Of a DNA stretch of 64,000 nucleotides, positions 9,271 to 18,912 are shown in pieces. The translations under genes and the position numbers were made by a program. The notes beneath the pieces were generated by a model. That model saw only the letters and a program-made list of their open reading frames with translations. It was not told where the DNA came from and did no database searches. The number at the start of each line of letters is the position of its first letter. Positions within the stretch are counted from its first letter, which is position 1. The DNA is from Clostridiaceae bacterium (lineage in GTDB: Bacteria > Bacillota > Clostridia > Lachnospirales > Lachnospiraceae). Where the stretch lies: positions 1 to 64,000 of the forward strand of contig QXWR01000026.1 of the NCBI GenBank assembly GCA_009911065.1. The letters are read 5' to 3'.

Positions 9271-9618
9271 ATGGAACCAAATCATATACAGTCAACGGAC
9301 CGAAAGTCCAACAACTTTGCCATCTCCAGCATGATTGTGGGCATCTTTGCACTATTTGCCTGCATCTCACCCCCCATGCAGCTTCTATTGGGCGCCACCG
9401 CTCTGATTGTTGCATATGTATCCAAAAACGGCCGCGCCATGACTGGCCCTGCCATAGCCGGAACCGTCATGGGAGTATGGGGAATTTTATGCAGTTTCCT
9501 CGTCCTAGGTTTTTATGTGTTTACCATACGAATGCTGGACAATCCTGACTATGTGGCATTGCAGCGGGAAATCCTCCGCCAGTATCAGGATATGATGGAT
9601 GCTTTTAACATGAAATAA
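9271..9618 (+). CDS. Small membrane protein, DUF4190-like
   Basis: 115 aa from the ATG at 9271, preceded by GGAGGAATATTC. It has two hydrophobic segments around residues 15-45 and 55-85, joined by a short loop rich in Gly/Ala (GRAMTGPAIAGTVMG), the pattern of DUF4190-type proteins, and a polar C-terminus (REILRQYQDMMDAFNMK). It has its own promoter and stands alone on the plus strand. Function unknown. Confidence 0.8.
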   Translation: MEPNHIQSTDRKSNNFAISSMIVGIFALFACISPPMQLLLGATALIVAYVSKNGRAMTGPAIAGTVMGVWGILCSFLVLGFYVFTIRMLDNPDYVALQREILRQYQDMMDAFNMK

Positions 9619-9634
9619 TATCACTTCCATTTCC

Positions 9635-9698
9635 TGCCATATGAGAATCAACCCATGAATTTGCCAAAACATTTTAAAACGTTGATTCTCCTATGGCA
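9635..9698. repeat. Imperfect inverted repeat, 18-bp arms
   Basis: Arms at 9635-9652 and 9681-9698 (TGCCATATGAGAATCAAC against its complement, one mismatch) flank a 28-nt AT-rich loop. It sits 16 nt after the stop of the small membrane protein. No T-run follows the right arm, so it is a weak terminator candidate or a small palindromic element. Confidence 0.6.
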
Positions 9699-9748
9699 GT
9701 ACAGACCTACTTCATCATACAAATAACTGCAGCCTTTCTCATCTTCGG

Positions 9749-10132
9749 TTAAAAATCTTTTAGCAAATCAATCCCCCATCCAATAAGTAAACTGTTTTTT
9801 ACAAAAAAATTTACAATCACTACTGCCACCGCCCCATATGCCAGCTCTTTCTCGTATCTCCAATACGTTTTGTCTTTTCCCGTTATTTGTCTGGTCAAAA
9901 AAAGCAGAAACTCTGCCCCAAATGCCAAAACTCCATACAACACCAGAGGATGAAATCGAAAGCTTGTCAACAGACGGCCCTGAAGGAAAAACTTCACAGC
10001 TCTGGTTCCTCCACATCCAGGACAATAAAGTCCTGTAAACTTGTAAAAAGGACAAGGCATGGACAACCGTTCTTTTAGAAGCTGTTCTGCCAAAAACCCG
10101 GCCTCTCGCCAAAAGTATCTGCTTCCCACCAT
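9749..10132 (-). CDS. DUF2752 membrane protein
   Basis: 127 aa. The motif CPFYKFTGLYCPGCGGTRA is the signature of DUF2752, a family of small membrane proteins with a CPGCG(G/M)TRA motif. Hydrophobic segments occupy about residues 55-78 and 98-120. The start ATG at 10132 has AAGGA upstream. Role unknown. It does not overlap hom, whose stop is 72 nt upstream. Confidence 0.82.
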   Translation of the reverse strand: MVGSRYFWREAGFLAEQLLKERLSMPCPFYKFTGLYCPGCGGTRAVKFFLQGRLLTSFRFHPLVLYGVLAFGAEFLLFLTRQITGKDKTYWRYEKELAYGAVAVVIVNFFVKNSLLIGWGIDLLKDF

Positions 10133-10151
10133 ATCTATCCTTATATTTTCC

Positions 10152-10168
10152 TTTCAGACACGCTCTAG
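10152..10168. repeat. 17-nt motif shared with 18913-18929
   Basis: TTTCAGACACGCTCTAG here matches, in inverted orientation and with one mismatch, CTAGAGCGTATCTGAAA at 18913-18929. Both copies are intergenic. This could be the terminus of a dispersed element; nothing else in the flanks is shared that I can see. Confidence 0.45.
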
Positions 10169-10203
10169 TCACCAGATAACCATACGAGTATCCCGTTTCT
10201 CTC

Positions 10204-11448
10204 TCACGGCAGCTCTGCGCGAATCATCTGGAGGATTCCCTTTTCTCCTGCCTTCTGCAGCTCCCCGTCCAAGCAAACCGCCCGTTTTATAAATTCTTCT
10301 TCTGAAAGTTTCACTGTTAAAACTGCAAACTCGTCTGCTCCGTCTAACACGATTGTATCCGTGTTCCCAAAAATCTGCTGGATTTGCTCCTTCTTTTGTT
10401 CGGCATCTCCTTCCATCCGGACAAAATACCGATATTGAAATTTTCCACATTCTTCCACAGACTGCCGCTCATTTGTCCAGCCAGCAAAAACCGGCTCCTG
10501 ATCTTGTTGTACCGCCTCAATCAAATCTGCCACAACTGCACTTGCTGTAGGAAGCTTTCCAGCTCCACTGCCATAATACATCGTTTCTCCCAACATCCGG
10601 CTTCTTACCAAAATTCCGTTGTATACACCTTGGACCCCAAAAAGAGGATTGCTGTTGTCAATCATCACTGGCGCTACCATAGCAAGAACCTTATCCTGGT
10701 ATATTCTGGCGGTTCCCAAAAGTTTTATGGACGTTCCCATTTTCCGTGCATATTTAAAATCCACATCTGTAATTTTTGTGATTCCTTCTGTATGGATATC
10801 CTCATAATGGACTTCCCGCCCTGTAGCCATGGCTGTCAGAATTGCAATCTTTCTGCAGGTATCATGTCCTTCTACATCAGCGCTGGGATCTTGTTCTGCA
10901 TACCCCAGCTTTTGAGCCTCTTTAAGGACATCTTCAAAGGCAGCGCCCTCCTTGTCCATTTTTGTGAGAATGAAATTGGTGGTTCCATTTAAAATCCCTG
11001 TGATCTCCTGAATCTCCTCTCCCATGAGACAGCGGTACATGGTACGGATAATGGGAATCCCACCACCCACACTGGCCTCAAATAAGAAGTTTACTTTCTT
11101 TTCTCTGGCAATCTGCATCAGCTCAGTTCCATGAGCCTCCACCAATGCCTTGTTGGAAGTAATCACATGCTTGCCTGCGTTTAAACATGCCTTCACAAAA
11201 GAATAAGCTGGATTCAACCCGCCCATGGACTCTACCACCAACTTGATCTGGGCATCTGACTCAATCACATGAAAATCGTGAACGATTCGGTCTCCCACCG
11301 GGCTGTCCGGAAACTCCCGCAAATCCAGCACATATTTTAAGGAAATCTCCTGCCCTGCGCTGTGGGCGATTTTGTCTTTGCACTCTGTCAGAATTTGGGC
11401 CACACCGGAACCAATGGTGCCATATCCCATAATTGCCGCGTACATCAT
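10204..11448 (-). CDS. hom: Homoserine dehydrogenase
   Basis: 414 aa NAD(P)-dependent enzyme converting aspartate semialdehyde to homoserine for threonine and methionine. The N-terminal Rossmann loop is GYGTIGSGVAQIL. The catalytic domain has EASVGGGIPII, GILNGTTNFIL and the signature EAQKLGYAEQDPSADVEGHD. The C-terminal ~80 residues (RYFVRMEGDAEQKKEQI...) form an ACT-like regulatory domain. It begins 20 nt after the ACT-domain gene pheB, a common pairing in Gram-positives. Confidence 0.96.
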   Translation of the reverse strand: MMYAAIMGYGTIGSGVAQILTECKDKIAHSAGQEISLKYVLDLREFPDSPVGDRIVHDFHVIESDAQIKLVVESMGGLNPAYSFVKACLNAGKHVITSNKALVEAHGTELMQIAREKKVNFLFEASVGGGIPIIRTMYRCLMGEEIQEITGILNGTTNFILTKMDKEGAAFEDVLKEAQKLGYAEQDPSADVEGHDTCRKIAILTAMATGREVHYEDIHTEGITKITDVDFKYARKMGTSIKLLGTARIYQDKVLAMVAPVMIDNSNPLFGVQGVYNGILVRSRMLGETMYYGSGAGKLPTASAVVADLIEAVQQDQEPVFAGWTNERQSVEECGKFQYRYFVRMEGDAEQKKEQIQQIFGNTDTIVLDGADEFAVLTVKLSEEEFIKRAVCLDGELQKAGEKGILQMIRAELP

Positions 11449-11468
11449 AATCTCTCTCCTCTTATTCC

Positions 11469-11915
11469 TTATTCTCTGGCCAGGATTTTCACATAATGAA
11501 CTCCCTGCTGTTCTTCCATTTCCTCCACCATCCGGGATACATTGCCTGTATTGGCTCTTACCTCCACAGACAAGGTCAATGTGGCCACACCGTTGACCGG
11601 AATGCTCTGATAAATGGTCAGAATATTGGCCCGGTAAACTGCCACAATATGCAGAAGATCCGATAAAAGGCCCTGACAGTCATCCATCTGCATTACAAAG
11701 GTCACAGTCTTTCCTTTTGTATTATCATAAAAAGGCAGAATGTCATCCTTATACTTGTAAAAAGAACTGCGGCTGATTCCCACCCGCTCAGCTGCTTCCT
11801 GCACCGTCATCACCTGTTCCGATTCCAGAAGCTTTTTAGCCTCCACAACCTTTAAAAGAACTTCTGGCACAGCTCTCTGTTTTACCACAAAATATTTGGT
11901 CTTTTCCTCCGTCAT
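11469..11915 (-). CDS. pheB: ACT-domain protein of the PheB / UPF0735 family
   Basis: 148 aa. The N-terminal half carries a helix-turn-helix-like segment (MTVQEAAERVGISRSSFYKYKDDI without flanks), and the C-terminal half (residues 70-146) is an ACT domain (VTFVMQMDDCQGLLSDLLHIVA). Such proteins are historically called PheB but are not proven prephenate dehydratase subunits. Its position directly before hom suggests amino-acid-responsive control of homoserine flux (inference). Confidence 0.85.
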   Translation of the reverse strand: MTEEKTKYFVVKQRAVPEVLLKVVEAKKLLESEQVMTVQEAAERVGISRSSFYKYKDDILPFYDNTKGKTVTFVMQMDDCQGLLSDLLHIVAVYRANILTIYQSIPVNGVATLTLSVEVRANTGNVSRMVEEMEEQQGVHYVKILARE

Positions 11916-12023
11916 AATAAATCCTCATGTACGTCACTGTACGCACCTCATATACATTTGTATTCACGAGGGAGATAATATCACAAAAATGAGGATAGTG
12001 CAAGCTTTTATCTGTAAATCCAG

Positions 12024-12057
12024 AGAAAAAACATCGGACCCATAAGATCCGATGTTT
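12024..12057 (-). terminator. Rho-independent terminator of prfB
   Basis: On the minus strand AACATCGGA and TCCGATGTT pair around a 9-nt loop and are followed by TTTTCT. It lies immediately after the prfB stop codon. Confidence 0.85.
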
Positions 12058-12060
12058 CTA

Positions 12061-13198
12061 CTAATCTTCTGCCGCTGCCTTCCGGTCCGGACAGCCAAGA
12101 CTTAACCATTTTAAATAAGCGCTGATAAAAGCGTCCAGTCCGCCGTCTAATACATTGGACACATTGCCAGTCTCCTCACCGGTCCGCAGATCTTTCACCA
12201 TAGTATAAGGCTGCAATACATAGGAACGAATCTGATTGCCCCATCCAATTTCCTTTACATCCCCTCGAATATCGGAAAGCTTCTCTGCATTTTCCTGCTG
12301 CTTTAACATATAAAGTTTTGCCTTTAACATCTGCATTGCCTTATCCTTATTCTGGAACTGGGAACGCTCATTTTGACACTGAACCACAATCCCAGTGGGG
12401 ATATGGGTAATACGAACTGCGGAAGAAGTCTTGTTAATGTGCTGACCGCCAGCGCCGCTGGAGCGGTAAGTATCCACACGAAGATCCTCTTGATTGATGT
12501 CCACATCCAGATCTTCCTCTATGTCTGGCATCACATCGCAAGACACAAACGAAGTCTGACGTTTGCCAGCCGCATTAAATGGAGAAATCCGCACCAAACG
12601 ATGGACTCCCCGCTCTGATTTCAGATATCCAAATGCGTTCTCTCCATTGATCTGAATGGTCACAGACTTAATGCCCGCCTCATCTCCATCCAGAAAATCC
12701 AGAACTTCCGTTTTGTATCCCATCTTATCTGCCCACCGGCAGTACATCCGGTACAGCATACTGCACCAGTCACAGGACTCGGTTCCTCCTGCACCTGCAT
12801 TCAGCCGCAAAATGGCATTGCATTTGTCGTATTCACCGGACAATAACGTACCCATTCGCAGCTTCTCCAGCTTTTCTTCAAATTCATGGAGCATTTCTTC
12901 TATCTCAGGAATCAGGGATTCGTCGTTCTCCTCGTATCCCATCTCAATCATTATTTGAATGTCCTCATATCCCTGTTCCAACCCCCGGTACAATTCCACC
13001 GTATCCTTCAGGTTTTTTGCCTCCTGAACCAGTTTTGCAGATTTCTCCGCATTGTCCCAGAATCCTGGCTCTTCCATGGATTTGTCTAACTCATCGATTC
13101 GTCTGACCTTGTTATCCAGGTCAAAGTGAATCCCTCACTTCCACTAATGGTTTTTGAAACGTAGATAATGTGTACTTAAACTGATCCAATTCTACCAC
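12061..13198 (-). CDS. prfB: Peptide chain release factor 2, programmed +1 frameshift
   Basis: RF2 recognises UGA/UAA and triggers peptide release. The gene is in two frames. A 25-codon leader starts with GTG at 13198 (MVELDQFKYTLSTFQKPLVE...), preceded by GAAGGTG, and ends at CTT-TGA with TGA at 13121-13123. The ribosome then shifts +1 into GAC CTG GAT. The rest encodes about 353 aa containing the stop-codon SPF motif (ISPFNAAGKRQTSF) and the catalytic GGQ (GAGGQHINKTSSAV). Shift-promoting elements are AGGGA just upstream and the slippery CUU UGA C. In known RF2 genes this makes synthesis self-limiting. Confidence 0.95.
13114..13136 (-). promoter_or_regulatory. RF2 programmed frameshift site
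   Basis: On the minus strand a GAGGGA Shine-Dalgarno-like element is followed by TTCA, CTT and TGAC. This is the conserved +1 recoding signal of bacterial prfB; TGA is at 13121-13123. Confidence 0.93.
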
Positions 13199-13276
13199 TG
13201 TGTCACCTTCTTTCATAATTTTTTTATCGCTTCTGACATTCTCTGCCATTCCAGCTCCATGCCCTCTGACCGTTTC

Positions 13277-15853
13277 TTATCCCTGGAGAAGCTTCCGTCC
13301 GCAGCACTGTTTGAACTTCTTTCCACTGCCGCAGGGACAGGGATCGTTGGGATAAATTTTCCGGATCTCCCGGCGTTTTGGCACAGGCGCTGCAGAAGTA
13401 TCCCGGTTGGTTCCTGTCACCTTTGCCACTGGTTCCCGCTCCACCTTCTGTTCCACCCGGATATGGAAGAGGAAACGAACGGTCTCCTCTGTGATAGCGG
13501 CTGTCATGGACTCAAACATCTCAAAAGCATTCATCTTGTACTCCACCACCGGGTCCCGCTGGCCGTAAGCCTGCAGGCCGATTCCCTGGCGAAGCTGATC
13601 CATATCATCAATGTGGCTCATCCACTTATTGTCAATTACTTTCAGAAGAATCACCCGCTCGATTTCCCGAATCTGTTCTGCCTCGGCAAACTCTGCTTCC
13701 TTGGCTTCATAAAGCTTGATGGCTTCCTCCTTCAGCTGATGCTTCAGTTCATTCTTCTTGGTAGCCGGATAATTCTCCTGGGTAATCTGTCTTAAAGGAA
13801 TAATGGGAATCAGCAGGGAATTTAACTCACCCAAATCCCAGTCTTCCGGATTCTGCTCATCAGAAATGGACATGTCTACGGCATTTTCCACAATATCCGT
13901 GACCATCTTTAAAACCAGGTCCCGCATATTGTCCCCATCCAGCACTTTCCGACGCTCCGCGTAAATGATCTCCCGCTGTTCGTTGTTCACCTCATCGTAC
14001 TTGAGAAGATTTTCCCGGATTCCGTAGTTATTGTTCTCGATCTTCATCTGAGCCTTCTCAATCGCATTGGAAAGCATCTTATGCTCAATCTGCTCCCCTT
14101 CTGGCACACCAAGGGCCGTAAACATGCTCATCAACCGTTCGGAACCAAACAGCCGCATGAGATCGTCCTCCAGGGAAATATAGAAACGGGATTCTCCTGG
14201 GTCTCCCTGACGTCCAGAACGTCCCCGAAGCTGGTTGTCAATTCGCCTTGCCTCATGGCGCTCGGTACCAATAATGCGCAGACCTCCCAGTTCTCTTGCC
14301 TCATCATCCAGCTTAATATCCGTACCACGGCCTGCCATGTTGGTGGCAATGGTCACTGCCCCATGAAGACCGGCATCTGCCACAATCTCTGCCTCCAGCT
14401 CATGGTATTTGGCATTGAGAACCTTGTGGGGAATCCCACGGCGGTTTAACATCTTGCTTAGCATCTCGGAAGTCTCAATGGTGATTGTACCAACCAGCAC
14501 CGGCTGACCCTTTTCATGAGCCTCTGCCACCTCTTCCACCACAGCCTTAAACTTTTCTTTCTTTGTCTTATAAACAGCATCCTCATGGTCAATTCGCGCC
14601 ACCGGCCTGTTGGTGGGAATGGCAATGGCATCCATGCCATACGTGTTGCGGAACTCCTTCTCCTCGGTGAGGGCTGTACCAGTCATACCAGACTTTTTCC
14701 GGAATTTGTTAAAAAAGTTCTGGAACGTAATGGTAGCCAGAGTCCGGCTCTCCCGGCGTACATTCACGTGCTCTTTGGCTTCAATCGCCTGATGAAGTCC
14801 ATCCGAGTACCGCCGTCCCGGCATAATACGTCCTGTAAATTCATCTACAATCAGCACTTCGTCATCTTTTACCACATAATCTTTATCCCGGAACATGAGG
14901 AAATTTGCCCGCAAAGCCAGAATAATATTGTGCTGAATTTCCAGATTTTCCGGATCTGCCAGATTCTCAATGTGGAAAAACTCCTCTACCTTTTTGACCC
15001 CTTCTTCGGTCAGGTTTACCACCTTATCTTTTTCGTTGACTACAAAATCTCCGGTCTCTGTAATATCCTCGCCCATAATGGCGTTCATCTTGGTAAATTC
15101 TCCGGAAGCCTCCCCCCGGACCAGCTGATGGGCAAGAATGTCGCATACCTCATACAGCTTGGTGGACTTGCCGCTCTGCCCGGATATAATCAGAGGAGTC
15201 CGCGCTTCATCAATAAGCACTGAGTCCACCTCGTCAATAATTGCATAATCCAGGTCCCGCAATACCATCTGTTCCTTGTATATGGCCATGTTATCCCTAA
15301 GATAATCAAATCCAAGTTCATTGTTGGTCACGTAAGTAATATCACAGCGATAGGCTGCCTTACGCTCTTCCGAAGTCATGGGATTTAAAACCACGCCCAC
15401 AGTCAGGCCAAGGAACTCATGAATCTGTCCCATCCACTCTGCGTCACGCTTTGCCAGATAGTCATTGACCGTGACAATGTGGACCCCTTTGCCGGCCAGG
15501 GCATTCAAATAGGCAGGGGCCGTAGATACCAATGTCTTTCCTTCACCGGTCCTCATCTCTGCAATCCGGCCCTGATGCAGCACAATGCCGCCAATCAGCT
15601 GAACCGGAAAATGTTCCATATTGAGCGTTCTGCGGGCGGCCTCCCGCACAGTCGCAAAAGCTTCCGGCAAAATATCATCCAATGTCTCCCCTGCTGCCAG
15701 CCGCTCTTTAAAAATCCGGGTGTTGTCACGAAGCTCCTCATCGCTCTTTGACATCATCTCCGGACGCATAGCCTCGATCTTCTCCACAATCGGATAGATC
15801 ATCTTCAGTTCTCGTTCACTGTGAGTACCAAATATTTTCTCTATGAGATTCAT
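13277..15853 (-). CDS. secA: Preprotein translocase ATPase SecA
   Basis: 858 aa motor of Sec-dependent export. Walker A GEGKT is at residues 103-107 within [17 protein letters not shown]. The DEVD box is [17 protein letters not shown]. The second motor domain shows [10 protein letters not shown] and [10 protein letters not shown]. The preprotein-binding and helical scaffold domains follow, and the C-terminal zinc tail [13 protein letters not shown] occupies 839-851 (SecB/ribosome-binding type). Its own promoter is seen upstream. It supports the many signal-peptide proteins in this window. Confidence 0.98.
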   Translation of the reverse strand: MNLIEKIFGTHSERELKMIYPIVEKIEAMRPEMMSKSDEELRDNTRIFKERLAAGETLDDILPEAFATVREAARRTLNMEHFPVQLIGGIVLHQGRIAEMRTGEGKTLVSTAPAYLNALAGKGVHIVTVNDYLAKRDAEWMGQIHEFLGLTVGVVLNPMTSEERKAAYRCDITYVTNNELGFDYLRDNMAIYKEQMVLRDLDYAIIDEVDSVLIDEARTPLIISGQSGKSTKLYEVCDILAHQLVRGEASGEFTKMNAIMGEDITETGDFVVNEKDKVVNLTEEGVKKVEEFFHIENLADPENLEIQHNIILALRANFLMFRDKDYVVKDDEVLIVDEFTGRIMPGRRYSDGLHQAIEAKEHVNVRRESRTLATITFQNFFNKFRKKSGMTGTALTEEKEFRNTYGMDAIAIPTNRPVARIDHEDAVYKTKKEKFKAVVEEVAEAHEKGQPVLVGTITIETSEMLSKMLNRRGIPHKVLNAKYHELEAEIVADAGLHGAVTIATNMAGRGTDIKLDDEARELGGLRIIGTERHEARRIDNQLRGRSGRQGDPGESRFYISLEDDLMRLFGSERLMSMFTALGVPEGEQIEHKMLSNAIEKAQMKIENNNYGIRENLLKYDEVNNEQREIIYAERRKVLDGDNMRDLVLKMVTDIVENAVDMSISDEQNPEDWDLGELNSLLIPIIPLRQITQENYPATKKNELKHQLKEEAIKLYEAKEAEFAEAEQIREIERVILLKVIDNKWMSHIDDMDQLRQGIGLQAYGQRDPVVEYKMNAFEMFESMTAAITEETVRFLFHIRVEQKVEREPVAKVTGTNRDTSAAPVPKRREIRKIYPNDPCPCGSGKKFKQCCGRKLLQG

Positions 15854-15913
15854 GATCTGCTCTCCTAACTCACTTTCTCTTCTCTGTCGCCTTGTTTTCA
15901 GTCAATCTTATAC

Positions 15914-15942
15914 ATTGTAACACTAACCTTGAATTTATTCAA
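15914..15942 (-). promoter_or_regulatory. secA promoter
   Basis: On the minus strand TTGAAT (15937-15942), 17-nt spacer, TACAAT (15914-15919), about 60 nt before the secA start. A TTATTCACA DnaA-box-like 9-mer (15955-15963) lies just upstream of the -35. Confidence 0.7.
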
Positions 15943-15954
15943 CTTTTTCGCCAG

Positions 15955-16287
15955 TTATTCACAAAAAATTAAGCTTTTATAGTATTCCCCGCTTTTCTTT
16001 TCTTCTTTCCAACTTTTCCACTGGCCATTTTTTCCACATTTCTGTTCTTTTTTCCTTTTCTCGTCAATCTACTGCCTTTTTTTCCAAATAATGGGGCTTT
16101 CTGTGGATAACATAAAAAAATCGTTATGGTCAACCTTGCAAATTGCACAAAATCTCTGTTCGATTTTCTACTTATCCACATTATCCACATTCTTTCTGTG
16201 TACAACTCCCCAAAAATTATCCACACCCATACTTGTCCTATTTACGCCAAAAACTACTTATACACCAAGTTATCCACATTATCCACA
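15955..16287. promoter_or_regulatory. DnaA-box cluster in the secA-hpf intergenic region
   Basis: Six exact TTATCCACA boxes: one on the minus strand (16102-16110) and five on the plus strand (16172-16180, 16181-16189, 16217-16225, 16270-16278, 16279-16287). Two pairs are directly abutting, and the pairs are 98 bp apart. A TTATTCACA variant lies at 15955-15963 and a degenerate TTATACACC at 16258-16266. The 724-bp region between secA and hpf is AT-rich with no convincing gene. Such clusters bind the replication initiator DnaA. dnaA, dnaN and rpmH are not next to it, and genes on both sides run the same way, so the main oriC is unlikely here. Confidence 0.85.
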
Positions 16288-16517
16288 ATCCCCATTCCCC
16301 CTTGATTGTCCACCTCCTGTACCCTCCTTTTTCAGTTTTTCTTTTGTACACTTATCATAAACTTGCAAATTTCGACAAGAATTGACGAAAAAACCCTTGA
16401 CTCTTCTTTTCCGCATTTCATATTTATGTAAACTCAAATACATTTTTCTCCTGTTCTTATGCTTGTCTGAACAATGTCATTTTTCATATAATTGTCACAA
16501 CATTTCTTGGTTTTTCA

Positions 16518-16546
16518 TTGAATTTTTCAAACAAATATGGTATACT
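16518..16546 (+). promoter_or_regulatory. hpf promoter
   Basis: TTGAAT (16518-16523), 17-nt spacer, TATACT (16541-16546), followed 31 nt later by the hpf start. Confidence 0.75.
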
Positions 16547-16577
16547 GGAATCATCTCAAAAAAAGGAGCTGATGATT

Positions 16578-17105
16578 ATGCGTTATACGATTACAGGAAG
16601 GAACATCAATGTAACTCCGGGCATTCGGAGAGCCGTAGAGGAGAAGATCGGAAAACTGGATCGCTACTTCAATCCAGACACGGAAGTAATTGTCACATTA
16701 AGCGTCCAAAAGGACAAGCAGAAAATCGAAGTAACCATCCCTGTCAAGGGCAACATCATCCGTGCGGAAGAATCCAGCAGCGATATGTATGTCTCCATCG
16801 ACCTGGTAGAAGAAGTCATCGAACGCCAGCTCAAGAAATATAAGAACAAAATCATTGACAAAAAGCAGTCCGCTCAGTCTTTCTCCGACTTTTTCATCAA
16901 TGAAGAGGCTGAAGATGAGGAAGAAATTCAGATTGTTAAGACCAAACGTTTTGGAATCAAGCCCATGGACCCGGAAGAAGCCTGTGTTCAGATGGAGCTT
17001 TTAAACCATAATTTCTATGTGTTCCTCAATGCAGAAACCGAAGAAGTCAATGTGGTCTATAAGCGCAAAGGACATTCCTACGGATTGATCGAACCAGAAT
17101 TCTAA
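16578..17105 (+). CDS. hpf: Ribosome hibernation promoting factor, long form
   Basis: 175 aa from the ATG at 16578, with AAGGAG at a 9-nt spacing; another ATG 6 nt earlier is too close to the site. The N-terminal HPF/YfiA domain (MRYTITGRNINVTPGIRRAV...) is followed by an acidic linker and a C-terminal dimerisation domain (IVKTKRFGIKPMDPEEACVQ split here). Long HPF dimerises 70S ribosomes into inactive 100S particles in stationary phase. It is next to secA, a frequent arrangement in Firmicutes, and ends before a bidirectional terminator. Confidence 0.95.
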   Translation: MRYTITGRNINVTPGIRRAVEEKIGKLDRYFNPDTEVIVTLSVQKDKQKIEVTIPVKGNIIRAEESSSDMYVSIDLVEEVIERQLKKYKNKIIDKKQSAQSFSDFFINEEAEDEEEIQIVKTKRFGIKPMDPEEACVQMELLNHNFYVFLNAETEEVNVVYKRKGHSYGLIEPEF

Positions 17106-17153
17106 TGTACAATCTCTTTACTGTTGAAAGGATTCTGTTTTGAATATTCATTT

Positions 17154-17197
17154 AAAAAAGGATTCAAGCCTCTGAAAGCAGGCTTGAATCCTTTTTT
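17154..17197. terminator. Bidirectional terminator between hpf and galT
   Basis: AAAAAAGGATTCAAGCCT pairs perfectly with AGGCTTGAATCCTTTTTT around an 8-nt loop. A/T tracts on both sides let it serve hpf (+) and galT (-). Confidence 0.92.
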
Positions 17198-17203
17198 CTT
17201 TTA

Positions 17204-18712
17204 TTATGCTTTATGAAATCCGACACATTCCAGGAATCTGGCAAAAGCTTCTCTTCCTTTTGGCGTACACTTGTATACACCTGCATCCTCCAGGACTTTT
17301 GCAAAAACCTTTCCTACCTCATCCTGAAGAATCCCTTCCACGTTCTCTCTGGTGATCTTGTCATATCCCGGCAAAAATTCATCCACCCAATCCCCATGTT
17401 TTTCCAAAGCTTCATTGCTGCGCACATCTTTTCCTTCCACAAGATATTCCCCTAAAAGGGCCAGCTCGTCTTTTAATCTGGAAGGCAGCACTGCAAGGCC
17501 CATTACCTCAATCAGGCCAATATTCTCCTTCTTAATATGGTGCAGCTCCTGATGTGGATGATACACGCCCAAAGGAAATTCTTCTGTGGTAATATTGTTC
17601 CGCAACACCAAATCCAGCTCATAAAACTCCCCGTTCTTTCTGGCAATGGGCGTGATTGTATTGTGAGGCTCTCCGTCTGTCTTTGCATAGACAAATGCCG
17701 CTTCATCGGTATATTCTCTCCAGGCAAGAAGAACCTTTTCTCCCAAATCAATCAGTCTGTCGGAATCTTTTCCTCTCAAACGCAGCACAGACATGGGCCA
17801 GTACACAATCCCAGCTTCCACATCCTCAAATCCTGGCATCACAAACTTCTGTTCCATTTCTGCTTTAGCCATAGCAAAGGTATAATGGCCTCCCTGGAAA
17901 TGGTCATGGCTTAAAATGGAACCGCCTACAATCGGCAAATCTGCATTGGAACCTAAAAAGTAATGAGGGAACAATTTTACAAAATCAAACAGCTTTACAA
18001 ATGCCGCTCTCTCTATCTTCATAGGCGTATGCTGGCCATTAAACACAATACAGTGCTCATTGTAATATACATAGGGAGAATACTGGAATCCCCAGGGACT
18101 GTCATTCACCGTAATCCGAATGATTCGGTGATTATTTCTGGCTGGATGGTTCAGACGGCCTGCATATCCTTCATTTTCCATGCAAAGGAGACATTTGGGA
18201 TATCCGCTCTGCTTTGCCAGCTTGGCCGCTGCAATCGCTTTGGGATCTTTCTCCGGCTTAGACAAATTAATGGTAATATCCAAATCTCCGTAGGAAGTCT
18301 TTGCAATCCATTTCTGATCTTTGCAAACCCGGTATCTGCGTATGTAATCCGAATCCTGGCTTAACTTATAAAAATAATCTGTAGCTGCCTTGGCTCCCTG
18401 CTCTTTATAAATTTTCCAAAACTGATCCGAAACCTCTGACGGCCGGGGCATCAGACAATCCATAAGCTTTGTATCAAATAAATCTCTGTATCCAATACTG
18501 TCTTGCGTAATTCCTTTCTCGCAGGCATAATCCAACAGCTCTTTCAGGGTTTCTTCCAGATTAATCTGCGTATAATCCTGCTTTGGTTCTTCATACTCAT
18601 CCATGTGCAACGCTTCCAAAATCCGGTTGGTGGTATAAATCTGGTCCTCCTCCCTGCAAAGCCCTGTCTCCACTCCATACTGCACTAGCTTTTTGATTGC
18701 GTCGTATACCAT
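17204..18712 (-). CDS. galT: UDP-glucose--hexose-1-phosphate uridylyltransferase, class II
   Basis: 502 aa, the length of the Firmicute class II GalT rather than the ~350 aa E. coli type. It exchanges UMP between UDP-glucose and galactose-1-phosphate in the Leloir pathway. Motifs are the N-terminal VYDAIKKLVQYG, GRLNHPARNNHRI, SHDHFQGGHY, GVYHPHQELHHIKKENIGL and the C-terminal FARFLECVGFHKA. galK and galE are not adjacent, so the gene is isolated here. It shares a terminator with hpf. Confidence 0.95.
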   Translation of the reverse strand: MVYDAIKKLVQYGVETGLCREEDQIYTTNRILEALHMDEYEEPKQDYTQINLEETLKELLDYACEKGITQDSIGYRDLFDTKLMDCLMPRPSEVSDQFWKIYKEQGAKAATDYFYKLSQDSDYIRRYRVCKDQKWIAKTSYGDLDITINLSKPEKDPKAIAAAKLAKQSGYPKCLLCMENEGYAGRLNHPARNNHRIIRITVNDSPWGFQYSPYVYYNEHCIVFNGQHTPMKIERAAFVKLFDFVKLFPHYFLGSNADLPIVGGSILSHDHFQGGHYTFAMAKAEMEQKFVMPGFEDVEAGIVYWPMSVLRLRGKDSDRLIDLGEKVLLAWREYTDEAAFVYAKTDGEPHNTITPIARKNGEFYELDLVLRNNITTEEFPLGVYHPHQELHHIKKENIGLIEVMGLAVLPSRLKDELALLGEYLVEGKDVRSNEALEKHGDWVDEFLPGYDKITRENVEGILQDEVGKVFAKVLEDAGVYKCTPKGREAFARFLECVGFHKA

Positions 18713-18912
18713 CTCTGACCTCCATTTATGTTAATTTTATAAAAAAACATGACCTTTATTTGACTTTCCCGGCAAAGCTCTGGCCTATGACAGATTTGAA
18801 ACATAATTTATTATAACTTGAGCAATCTTCGCCTTGTTATCAGCAGATAAGAGGCAAACAGCATATCCAAAATAATTATATCACTTTTTCCTATTTTATC
18901 AAGTAATCTTTC

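Noticed and set aside
13078-13130. Sequencing frameshift or truncation in prfB
   Set aside because: The CTT-TGA-C site with an upstream AGGGA and a leader typical of RF2 show programmed recoding.
15955-16287. Chromosomal origin oriC
   Set aside because: DnaA boxes are dense, but dnaA, dnaN, recF and rpmH are absent from the flanks and minus-strand gene bias continues on both sides, so a replication origin would not fit; kept as a DnaA-box cluster.
15969-16360. Open frames inside the secA-hpf gap (both strands)
   Set aside because: They lie over AT-rich, box-containing DNA, lack ribosome sites and have biased Lys/Phe/Pro composition; not genes.
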